Assembly: GCA_003543245.1 (NCBI GenBank)
Contig: DPJB01000037.1
Coordinates: 215,028-221,158, forward strand
Length of the DNA stretch: 6,131 nucleotides
Reading direction: 5' to 3'
Source: Moraxellaceae bacterium
Lineage (GTDB): Bacteria; Pseudomonadota; Gammaproteobacteria; Pseudomonadales; Moraxellaceae
Position numbers and translations under genes: made by a program. The notes below the pieces were generated by a model, which saw only the letters and a program-made list of their open reading frames with translations, was not told where the DNA came from and made no database searches. Positions 1 to 5,388 of the stretch are shown piece by piece; positions within the stretch are counted from its first letter, which is position 1; each line of letters opens with the position of its first letter.

Positions 1-537
1 TATGCCTGTATCGCAGCCGGCATTGCCGCACTGTGGGGCCCGGCTCATGGCGGCGCCAACGAAGCCGTGCTGAAGATGCTGGATGAGATCGGCTCTGTGG
101 AAAACCTGGACAAGTTCCTGGCCAAGGCCAAGGACAAGAACGATCCCTTCAAGCTGATGGGGTTCGGTCACCGCGTGTACAAGAACTTTGACCCGCGCGC
201 CAAGGTAATGAAGCAGACCTGTGACGAAGTACTGGCGGCGCTCGGCATCAACGATCCGCAGCTTGAGCTTGCCATGAAGCTGGAAGAGGCTGCCCGTAAC
301 GATCCGTACTTCGTTGAGCGCAAGCTTTACCCGAATGTGGACTTCTACTCAGGCATCATCCTGAAGGCTATCGGCATTCCGACTTCCATGTTCACAGTGA
401 TTTTTGCGCTTGCACGTACCGTCGGCTGGATCTCGCACTGGATGGAAATGCACAACGCTCCGTACAAAATTGGCCGTCCTCGCCAGCTATACACCGGCTA
501 TACCCAACGCGACTTTGTCCCTGTGGACAAACGCTGA
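1..537 (+). CDS. gltA: Citrate synthase, type I, C-terminal part (5' end outside window)
   Basis: This gene condenses oxaloacetate with acetyl-CoA to give citrate, the entry step of the TCA cycle in the cytoplasm. The reading frame is open from base 1, gives 178 residues and stops at TGA 535-537. Key residues are visible: the histidine of GPAHGGANEAV (fragment residue 16), the histidine of FGHRVYKNFDPRA (57) and the aspartate of YPNVDFYSG (114). Adding 248 gives 264, 305 and 362, exactly the E. coli GltA catalytic triad, so the fragment is collinear with that family and the whole protein should be about 426 residues. The ending GRPRQLYTGY...RDFVPVDKR is the usual GltA C-terminus. About 248 N-terminal residues lie to the left. 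A strong terminator follows 11 bp after the stop, so gltA ends its transcription unit here. Nothing looks broken in the visible part. Confidence 0.97.
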   Translation, partial: YACIAAGIAALWGPAHGGANEAVLKMLDEIGSVENLDKFLAKAKDKNDPFKLMGFGHRVYKNFDPRAKVMKQTCDEVLAALGINDPQLELAMKLEEAARNDPYFVERKLYPNVDFYSGIILKAIGIPTSMFTVIFALARTVGWISHWMEMHNAPYKIGRPRQLYTGYTQRDFVPVDKR

Positions 538-548
538 GTCCCCTGATA

Positions 549-586
549 GCAATAAAAAAGGCCGCTTATGCGGCCTTTTTTATTGC
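549..586. terminator. Intrinsic terminator after gltA, perfect 17-bp palindrome
   Basis: The arms 549-565 (GCAATAAAAAAGGCCGC) and 570-586 pair without a mismatch around the 4-base loop TTAT. The GC-rich core (GGCCGC/GCGGCC) is flanked by six A on the left and six T on the right, so it can stop transcription from either strand. It lies 11 bp after the gltA stop and before the next plus-strand gene. Confidence 0.93.
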
Positions 587-653
587 AGCCCCCCAAATCA
601 CCACTCGATGACCCAGTCAAGACATGAGATGAGGCAGATTACGCCATTCTTTG

Positions 654-662
654 TGCTATAGA
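654..662 (+). promoter_or_regulatory. Possible extended -10 promoter for the radical SAM operon
   Basis: TG-C-TATAGA fits an extended -10 element: TG, one base, then a hexamer with four of six consensus positions. No convincing -35 hexamer lies 16-18 bp upstream. Transcription would start near 669, giving a leader of about 110 nt before the start codon at 780. It is the only reasonable -10 seen between the gltA terminator and the next gene. The assignment rests on the motif alone. Confidence 0.3.
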
Positions 663-678
663 CGCCAAAGCCAACAAG

Positions 679-709
679 CAGGTAGGCTGAGTCCTGCCGC
701 AGCCGCCTG
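679..709 (+). other. Leader hairpin upstream of the radical SAM gene
   Basis: CAGG (679-682) pairs with CCTG (706-709), and GGCTG (685-689) pairs with CAGCC (700-704). The two helices are separated by a 2x1 internal loop (TA opposite G), and the apical loop is 10 nt. No T run follows, so it is not a normal terminator. If transcription starts near 669 it forms the first structure of the leader. It does not match a riboswitch class I recognise. Confidence 0.3.
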
Positions 710-764
710 ACATGCCCCACCGAAATACCGGTCAATCCATCCAGTCTTCATGCAGCTTGCGCAC

Positions 765-775
765 AGGAAAAGAAG
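765..775 (+). promoter_or_regulatory. Ribosome binding site deciding the radical SAM start
   Basis: The purine-rich stretch AGGAAAAGAAG lies 4-11 bp before the ATG at 780 and 10-17 bp before another in-frame ATG at 786. The upstream in-frame ATG at 750 is preceded only by pyrimidine-rich sequence with no Shine-Dalgarno match. This favours 780, with 786 possible. Confidence 0.6.
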
Positions 776-779
776 ACCA

Positions 780-2354
780 ATGGACATGACAACCCAAAAG
801 CTGCGGGTAGAGAACCTTCCTGGCATCAATGTATCCACGTATCGGGACATTGGCAGTCCTGAATCCACGATCAAGCCGTTCACCATTCTTTTCATCAAGC
901 CATTCCAGAAAACCCACGATAATTCATATGGCCCTCCTCTCGGCATCCTGACCCTGATCGCTGGCATTCGTGCATTCTTCGGAGCTACAGCTACAGTTCA
1001 CTTCTGGGACATGAACCTGTACAACAACGAACCAGAGACCCTGGCATCACGACTTGACGAATTCAAGCCTGATATCGTTGGCGTATCCGCGCTGAACTGC
1101 GAGGCAGCAGCCAGCTACAAACTGGCCAGCATTGTGAAAAAGTGGAACCCGGAAACGATTACTGCCATCGGGGGCCCCTTCACATTACGACAAGCACCAC
1201 TGATATTTTCTGAAAGCCATTTTGATTGGGTATTCGAAGGGGCGGCAGACCGCACCCTGATTCAGGCTTTACAACGTTTTTTCTCTGACTTGCCACTTAG
1301 CAGCGACATACCTGGACTCAGCCATCGCTCAGCCACTGGCAACGTCACGCACAATCATGCGCAGGACCTTATTACTGACATGGATGCCATCCCGCTGCCA
1401 GCATGGGATCTTCTTGATTTTGAGCGCTACCGGAAAAGAGACCGCAAACGTATCATCAGCAATATTGGCGAACGGCGGTATGCGTTCCTTTTCACCTCTC
1501 GTGGCTGCCCGTATCTTTGCAACTATTGCCATGACGTTTTCACAAAGCGTTTTGTTTACAGAAGCGAAGAAAGCGTTCTTGAAGAAATCAGGGTTCTTTA
1601 CGAGGATTATGGTGTCACCGAATTCCACATAGTGGACGACATATTCAATCTTCACAGGCCTCGCGCGCAATCCATCATGCGAGCCATAGGAAAACGCTGG
1701 CCCGGCAAGCTTTATCTGGCATTTCCTAACGGCCTTCGTGGCGACATCCTGGATCAGGAAACGATTAACGCCATGGTTGAAGGCGGGACCTATCATGCAA
1801 CCATATCTATCGAAACCGTGACGCCACGACTGCAAACCCTGGTAGAAAAAAACCTGGATATCGCCAAGGCTAAATGGTCCATCAAGGAATTCCACCGGCA
1901 GGGGGTTATTGTTCAGGGAGCCTTCATGCTGGGATTCCCGACAGAAACACTTGAAGAAATCCGGGCAACCCTTTCCTATGCCATAAAAAGCCCCCTCTCA
2001 CACGCACACTTCTTTGCGGTAGTCCCTCAACCAAACACGCCAATCTATAACTTGGCCATGCAGGAATCAGAAGCAGCAACCATTGGAATGGCAAATGATG
2101 AGCGCACCTCAGGCGATTATCTTTCACCCAAAACATGGTACAGCCGCGCCTATGGCCATGACCTGCACTCACAGATCAGAAGCAGCTTCATACGATTCTA
2201 TTTCCATCCACCCCGTGTCATGCGTCTTGCGCGCGCGTACTCCATCATAAATTTGTCCACGGGCCTCTGGTTTATACTCAAGAGCATGGCAAAATCCATT
2301 CCGGTTACCCTCTCACGCATCATTCAACCCGGAAAGAAATGGTCTTCCGACTGA
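780..2354 (+). CDS. Cobalamin-binding-type radical SAM enzyme, substrate unknown
   Basis: The product has 524 residues. An N-terminal Rossmann-like cobalamin-binding domain spans about 32-170 (ILFIKP, then GPPLGILTLIAGIR, DIVGVSA, and GGPF). A radical SAM barrel follows, with the cluster motif C243-PYL-C247-NY-C250 (CxxxCxxC), VDDIFN near 285-290, the SIE SAM-contact strand near 343-345 and MLGFPTET near 383-390. Length and order match the class B radical SAM family (BchE, hopanoid methylases, many antibiotic and lipid C-methylases), which uses SAM, a 4Fe-4S cluster and usually cobalamin. The B12 domain has no DxHxxG motif, and the common GGPH is GGPF here, so any cobalamin would be bound without a lower histidine ligand. 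The C-terminal end, about 487-515, is hydrophobic with flanking basic residues and might touch membrane. Sampled GC is about 45-53 percent, below neighbouring genes. The reductase gene follows after 16 bp. Family is confident; reaction and substrate cannot be named. Confidence 0.9.
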   Translation: MDMTTQKLRVENLPGINVSTYRDIGSPESTIKPFTILFIKPFQKTHDNSYGPPLGILTLIAGIRAFFGATATVHFWDMNLYNNEPETLASRLDEFKPDIVGVSALNCEAAASYKLASIVKKWNPETITAIGGPFTLRQAPLIFSESHFDWVFEGAADRTLIQALQRFFSDLPLSSDIPGLSHRSATGNVTHNHAQDLITDMDAIPLPAWDLLDFERYRKRDRKRIISNIGERRYAFLFTSRGCPYLCNYCHDVFTKRFVYRSEESVLEEIRVLYEDYGVTEFHIVDDIFNLHRPRAQSIMRAIGKRWPGKLYLAFPNGLRGDILDQETINAMVEGGTYHATISIETVTPRLQTLVEKNLDIAKAKWSIKEFHRQGVIVQGAFMLGFPTETLEEIRATLSYAIKSPLSHAHFFAVVPQPNTPIYNLAMQESEAATIGMANDERTSGDYLSPKTWYSRAYGHDLHSQIRSSFIRFYFHPPRVMRLARAYSIINLSTGLWFILKSMAKSIPVTLSRIIQPGKKWSSD

Positions 2355-2370
2355 CTCCTGCAGGCTATCC

Positions 2371-3240
2371 ATGACATCACTCGCATTTATCGGACTCGGC
2401 ACCATGGGTTACCCGATGGCCGGGCACCTTGCACGCAAGGGCTTCAAGATCACCGTATTCAATCGGACATCTGAAAAAACCCTCCGGTGGTGTTCGGAAT
2501 TCGGTGGTCAATACGCAGACAGCCCTGCGCAGGCGGCGCAAAATGCCGACATCGTTCTGACCTGTGTTGGCAATGACGACGATCTGCGCGCCGTTGTGCT
2601 GGGCCCGAACGGCATCGCACTTGCGCTTAAGGCAGGCGCCTTGCTGATTGATCACTCAACCGTTTCTGCCGAAGTATCGCGTGAAATCGCAGGACACCTT
2701 GCCAGCATGAATGCCGGATTTGTAGATGCGCCGGTATCAGGAGGGCAACAAGGTGCCCAGAACGGACAACTGACCATCATGTGTGGTGGCACCGTCCCTG
2801 AGGTTGAACGGGCAAGCAGCGTCATCAGTACCTATGCACGGGCGATCACGCACATTGGCCCCATTGGCTCCGGTCAGCTGGCCAAAATGGTGAACCAGAT
2901 ATGTGTAGCCGGGCTTGTTCAAGCGCTGTCGGAGGGCATGCATTTTGCCGGAAAAGCCGGCCTGGACGTCCAGAAGGTAATGGACGCCATTTCGCAGGGC
3001 GCTGCCTCCAGCTGGCAGATGATCAACAGGCACAAGACCATGATTGCCGGCGAATACGAGCATGGATTTGCCGTCGACTGGATGCGCAAGGATCTGGCCA
3101 TTTGTCAGGCAGAGGCACGGCATTTGGGAGCTTCTCTCCCCGTCACAGCACTGGTTGACCAGCTTTATGCCGAGGTCCAGGCCATGGGAGGTGGACGCTG
3201 GGACACATCCAGCCTGCTTGCACGGCTCAGCAAAAAATAA
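2371..3240 (+). CDS. 3-hydroxyisobutyrate dehydrogenase-family NAD(P)-dependent reductase
   Basis: This 289-residue cytoplasmic oxidoreductase belongs to the beta-hydroxyacid dehydrogenase family, which interconverts small 3-hydroxy acids or semialdehydes and their oxo forms. The dinucleotide-binding motif GLGTMG is at residues 8-13 near the N-terminus. The substrate signature DAPVSGG is at 119-125. GQLAKMVNQ at 168-176 holds the catalytic lysine (K172) and N175, and the C-terminal helical domain has the usual MRKDLA (238-243). The residues after the second strand (FNRTSEK, Arg32) favour NADP(H), as in plant and bacterial glyoxylate/succinic semialdehyde reductases; this is inference. Length is normal. 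The start ATG lies 16 bp after the radical SAM stop with only a weak CAGG (2361-2364) as ribosome site, so the pair is probably cotranscribed. Its GC looks like the genome average, unlike the upstream gene. Substrate choice within the family cannot be read from the sequence. Confidence 0.9.
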   Translation: MTSLAFIGLGTMGYPMAGHLARKGFKITVFNRTSEKTLRWCSEFGGQYADSPAQAAQNADIVLTCVGNDDDLRAVVLGPNGIALALKAGALLIDHSTVSAEVSREIAGHLASMNAGFVDAPVSGGQQGAQNGQLTIMCGGTVPEVERASSVISTYARAITHIGPIGSGQLAKMVNQICVAGLVQALSEGMHFAGKAGLDVQKVMDAISQGAASSWQMINRHKTMIAGEYEHGFAVDWMRKDLAICQAEARHLGASLPVTALVDQLYAEVQAMGGGRWDTSSLLARLSKK

Positions 3241-3301
3241 CAAGGCCCAAAATGACAGCCCCTCCATCAAAATCATCCACTTATCGGAAAAGTGAGCGCT
3301 G

Positions 3302-3323
3302 AACGGCCATAACAAGGGCCATT
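3302..3323 (+). terminator. Weak terminator-like hairpin after the reductase gene
   Basis: AACGGCC (3302-3308) can pair with GGCCATT (3317-3323), with one C-A mismatch and an 8-base loop. Only a short T run (3322-3325) follows. It sits 60 bp after the stop and just before the promoter of the next gene, which suits a terminator, but the stem is weak and read-through is likely. Confidence 0.25.
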
Positions 3324-3336
3324 TTCTAGACCTGAC

Positions 3337-3365
3337 TTGCAAGTACTCGTACACTGAACTATAGA
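3337..3365 (+). promoter_or_regulatory. Sigma70-type promoter for the PsiF-like gene
   Basis: TTGCAA (3337-3342) and TATAGA (3360-3365) each match four of six consensus bases and are separated by exactly 17 bp. The predicted start near 3372 leaves a leader of about 25 nt to the start codon at 3397. Position, spacing and the preceding hairpin agree on a separate transcription unit. It overlaps no gene. Confidence 0.65.
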
Positions 3366-3384
3366 TTCAACCAGTAACAGTCAC

Positions 3385-3391
3385 GGAATGG
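3385..3391 (+). promoter_or_regulatory. Ribosome binding site deciding the PsiF-like start
   Basis: GGAATGG ends 5 bp before the ATG at 3397. The in-frame ATG at 3388 lies inside this purine stretch, so it has no room for its own Shine-Dalgarno. The later start also puts MKK at the N-terminus, as expected for a signal peptide. Confidence 0.6.
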
Positions 3392-3396
3392 ACATC

Positions 3397-3705
3397 ATGA
3401 AAAAAACAACATTGAAAAATGGATGTCGGTCACTTCTACTGCTCACGACTCTGGGACTTGGCATTGGCGCTAATCCCGTCATGGCAAACACCAGTCAACA
3501 TCCCGATAATGACTGCAATTCGCAGGCCGCAGGAAAGTCTGGTGACGCTCGTCGACAGGCAATTGCCCAGTGCATTCGTAAACGAGCCCAGGTAGACAAC
3601 ATGCCGCCGATGCTGGCCAAGGTCAGTGCCTGCAACCGCAAGGCTGGTGACATGGCAGGTGATGCCCGCTCAAGCTTCATGGATAGCTGCATGAAGAACA
3701 ACTGA
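3397..3705 (+). CDS. Small exported PsiF-like repeat protein
   Basis: The product has 102 residues. A signal peptide covers 1-30: a basic start MKKTTLK, a leucine-rich core at 12-24 and a likely signal peptidase I site after V28-M29-A30. The mature part of about 72 residues holds two copies of a motif beginning Cys-Asn, with Gly-Asp-Ala-Arg in the middle and Cys at the end: C40-C59 and C79-C97. The second copy ends FMDSCMKNN. This pattern matches the PsiF repeat family, named for phosphate-starvation-inducible psiF next to phoA in E. coli; the molecular function of that family is unknown. The four mature cysteines, paired within repeats, suggest disulfides in the periplasm. The residues between repeats are charged and proline-bearing. 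It has its own promoter and ends at a shared bidirectional terminator. Phosphate control is not shown: I see no clear Pho box. The gene is complete and its length is normal for the family. Confidence 0.82.
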   Translation: MKKTTLKNGCRSLLLLTTLGLGIGANPVMANTSQHPDNDCNSQAAGKSGDARRQAIAQCIRKRAQVDNMPPMLAKVSACNRKAGDMAGDARSSFMDSCMKNN

Positions 3706-3747
3706 GGCGGTATAAGTCGCTCCTACTGTCCTGGAATCTGACAAATA

Positions 3748-3786
3748 CCCATAAAAAAGCCCGCATCAAGCGGGCTTTTTTATGGG
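3748..3786. terminator. Bidirectional terminator between converging genes, perfect 17-bp palindrome
   Basis: Arms 3748-3764 (CCCATAAAAAAGCCCGC) and 3770-3786 pair without mismatch around the loop ATCAA. A six-A run on the left and six-T run on the right let it act on both strands. It starts 42 bp after the PsiF-like stop and ends 7 bp before the thiolase stop, so it serves both converging genes. Confidence 0.93.
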
Positions 3787-3793
3787 ACGAACC

Positions 3794-5071
3794 TTACTTC
3801 TCGATGATGGCGACAACACCTTGGCCGCCAGCGGCGCAGATTGACACCAGAATGCGGCCACTGCCCTTCTCGTTCAGCATCTTGGCGGCACCTGCCACGA
3901 TACGACCACCGGTTGCGGCAAAAGGATGTCCTGCGGCAAGCGAAGAGCCGTTCACATTCAGCTTCTTGCGATCAATGCTGCCCAGTGGCTTATCAAGACC
4001 CAGGCGTTCCTTGCAGAACTTTGCATCTTCCCAGGCCTTGAGGGTCGACAGCACCTGTCCGGCAAAGGCTTCATGGATCTCGTAATAATCAAAGTCCTGC
4101 AGGGTCAGTCCGGTGCGGGCCAGGAGTCGTGCAACGGCATAGGCCGGGGCCATCAGCAGACCCTCCTTCTTGTGCACGAAATCAACGGCAGCCGTTTCCA
4201 CCGTCGTCAGATAGGCCTGGACTGGCAAGTTGTGCGCCTTGGCCCAGTCTTCTGATGCCAGCAGCACAGCTGAGGCACCATCAGTAAGGGGCGTGGAGTT
4301 TGCGGCAGTCATGGTGCCCTTTTCCTTGTCACCGAAGCATGGCTTCAAGGTCGCCAGTTTCTCAAGGGTAGAGCCCGGGCGCAGATTGTCATCACGCTCA
4401 AGACCCATGAACGGCGTCATCAGATCCTTGAAAAAGCCACGCTCATAGGCTGCCGCCATGTTCTTGTGAGAGAGATAGGCCAGTTCATCCTGGGCCTCAC
4501 GAGTGATGCCCCACTCGGCCGTCGTAATTGCCTGGTGATCACCCATTGCAAGACCCGTGCGTGGCTCACCATTACGGGGGATCTCGATGCCCATCATGCC
4601 GGGACGGAACTTGGCCAGCGCCTTGAGACGCTGCTTGTTGTCCTTGCAACGGTTCAGCGACAGCATGAACTGGCGCAGCTCCTCACTGACCGCAATAGGT
4701 GCATCCGAGGTAGTATCCACACCACCACCAATACCAGACTCGATCTGGCCGGTGGCAATCTTATTGGCTATGTAATTAAGAGCCTGCAGCCCCGTACCAC
4801 ACGCCTGCTGCATGTCGCAGGCTGGCGTCTCGGGTGCCAGCTTTGTGCTCAGCACGACTTCGCGAGTCATATTGAAGTCACGTGCCAGCTTGAGGACTGC
4901 ACCGGCAGCTACCTCACCCAGGCGCTCACCTTCGAGTTTGTAGCGACCGACCAGTCCGTCAATGGCGGCAGTCAGCATGTCCATATTGGAGGCTGTGGCA
5001 TAGGCGCCATTGGAGCGGGCGAAGGGAATACGATTGCCGCCAAGGATGGCAACACGACGAAGGGAAGACAT
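3794..5071 (-). CDS. 3-ketoacyl-CoA/acetyl-CoA thiolase, FadI/FadA2 type
   Basis: The product has 425 residues. Thiolases split 3-ketoacyl-CoA with CoA, or condense two acyl-CoA units in reverse. The nucleophile is C91 in QQACGTGLQAL. HEAFAGQ at 333-339 has the His-Glu form seen in FadI and the mitochondrial trifunctional beta subunit, where biosynthetic thiolases have Asn-Glu. GHPFAATGGR at 381-390 supplies H382, and ICAAGGQG at 411-418 supplies the acid/base C412. All catalytic residues are present and the length is typical of FadI/FadA2 (about 425-440). The start at 5071 is chosen because CAGGAG stands 6 bp upstream and MSSLRRVAILGGNRIPF matches the usual N-terminus; an ATG 33 bp further upstream has no such support. 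It is transcribed away from a FabG4-type reductase, an arrangement known for mycobacterial fadA2/fabG4. Chain-length preference, and whether it degrades fatty acids or makes acetoacetyl-CoA, cannot be settled from sequence. Confidence 0.94.
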   Translation of the reverse strand: MSSLRRVAILGGNRIPFARSNGAYATASNMDMLTAAIDGLVGRYKLEGERLGEVAAGAVLKLARDFNMTREVVLSTKLAPETPACDMQQACGTGLQALNYIANKIATGQIESGIGGGVDTTSDAPIAVSEELRQFMLSLNRCKDNKQRLKALAKFRPGMMGIEIPRNGEPRTGLAMGDHQAITTAEWGITREAQDELAYLSHKNMAAAYERGFFKDLMTPFMGLERDDNLRPGSTLEKLATLKPCFGDKEKGTMTAANSTPLTDGASAVLLASEDWAKAHNLPVQAYLTTVETAAVDFVHKKEGLLMAPAYAVARLLARTGLTLQDFDYYEIHEAFAGQVLSTLKAWEDAKFCKERLGLDKPLGSIDRKKLNVNGSSLAAGHPFAATGGRIVAGAAKMLNEKGSGRILVSICAAGGQGVVAIIEK

Positions 5072-5077
5072 GGGAGA

Positions 5078-5083
5078 CTCCTG
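5078..5083 (-). promoter_or_regulatory. Ribosome binding site deciding the thiolase start
   Basis: Read on the minus strand this is CAGGAG, a strong Shine-Dalgarno, with 6 bases before the ATG at 5071-5069. It rules in favour of this start over the in-frame ATG at 5104. Confidence 0.8.
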
Positions 5084-5102
5084 CTGGTTTTCCGATGACG
5101 GC

Positions 5103-5129
5103 ACCCTAGCACAGAATGTTCGGAGTCAA
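5103..5129 (-). promoter_or_regulatory. Possible promoter for the thiolase gene
   Basis: On the minus strand, TTGACT (5129-5124) is a near-consensus -35. TAGGGT (5108-5103), preceded by TG and one base, could be an extended -10. The spacer is only 15 bp and the hexamer matches three of six positions, so the call is weak. It would give a leader of about 25 nt carrying the strong ribosome site. One CTAG tetramer overlaps the -10. Confidence 0.35.
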
Positions 5130-5289
5130 TTGGCATTAAAAACAGAAACACACTGGCTATACAGCAAATGCTCTGGGGGATGACCTTTGCTAGCCTGCGT
5201 TCCGCTAGTGCAGTGGACAGACAAGGAAAGCATGACCGATTGCCTGCCGGCACACCGATACTTTGCCATGCCACTGACCATGCCTGCAT

Positions 5290-5307
5290 CTCTAGCTTCT
5301 GCTAGAG
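5290..5307. repeat. Operator-like inverted repeat upstream of the FabG4-type gene
   Basis: CTCTAGC (5290-5296) and GCTAGAG (5301-5307) form a perfect 7-bp inverted repeat with a 4-base centre, TTCT. No T run follows. Its size and symmetry suit a dimeric repressor such as a TetR-type regulator. It lies 81 bp before the start codon. The half-site GCTAG recurs at 5189-5193 and 5204-5208. Confidence 0.4.
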
Positions 5308-5388
5308 TTGCGACCGTTTTCTCCGGCAATTTCCGGAAGCCCTCCCAACCGTCTTGCGCTGTTGCGCCTGAAACCTAAGGACGACGTC

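Larger units (their letters stand above)
5072..5388. promoter_or_regulatory. Divergent control region between thiolase and FabG4-type gene
   Basis: This 317-bp gap separates the two divergent start codons and must hold both promoters. It contains five CTAG tetramers (5106, 5190, 5205, 5292, 5302), one inverted repeat, the direct repeat CCATGCC at 5266-5272 and 5278-5284 (spacer ACTGA), and a short GC hairpin TCCGG/CCGGA at 5322-5337. I see no small gene with a plausible ribosome site here, and no clear promoter for the plus-strand gene: TATACA at 5158-5163 and TAGAGT at 5303-5308 are -10-like, but neither has a well-spaced -35. Confidence 0.6.

Noticed and set aside
404..661. 85-residue plus-strand open frame overlapping the end of gltA
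   Set aside because: It is out of frame with gltA, runs through the terminator hairpin, and has no ribosome site or recognisable sequence.
750..779. Earlier in-frame ATG (750) adding 10 residues to the radical SAM protein
   Set aside because: It has no Shine-Dalgarno match upstream, and the purine-rich ribosome site 765-775 lies inside this stretch, positioned for 780 or 786.
590..779. Cobalamin riboswitch before the cobalamin-type enzyme
   Set aside because: The gap is short and lacks the conserved B12-box elements. GCCACTG-like strings occur inside the coding region and at 5270-5276, but without the rest of the riboswitch.
1329..1895. 188-residue minus-strand open frame inside the radical SAM gene
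   Set aside because: It is fully antisense to a well-supported gene, shows no recognisable domain and has no credible context.
2737..3354. 205-residue minus-strand open frame over the reductase gene
   Set aside because: It is mostly antisense to conserved dehydrogenase sequence, and its composition looks like a shadow of the real frame.
3388..3396. Earlier in-frame ATG for the PsiF-like protein
   Set aside because: The GGA is directly adjacent to this ATG, leaving no spacing; the ATG at 3397 has proper spacing and gives a typical MKK signal peptide start.
4466..5098. 210-residue plus-strand open frame over the thiolase gene
   Set aside because: It is antisense to the conserved thiolase N-terminal half, with no family motif.
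5072..5104. Upstream ATG extending the thiolase by 11 residues
   Set aside because: The extension overlaps the strong CAGGAG site and is not part of the usual thiolase N-terminus.
5126..5329. Small minus-strand open frame of 67 residues in the divergent region
   Set aside because: No ribosome site and no recognisable protein features; it covers the likely promoter and operator region.
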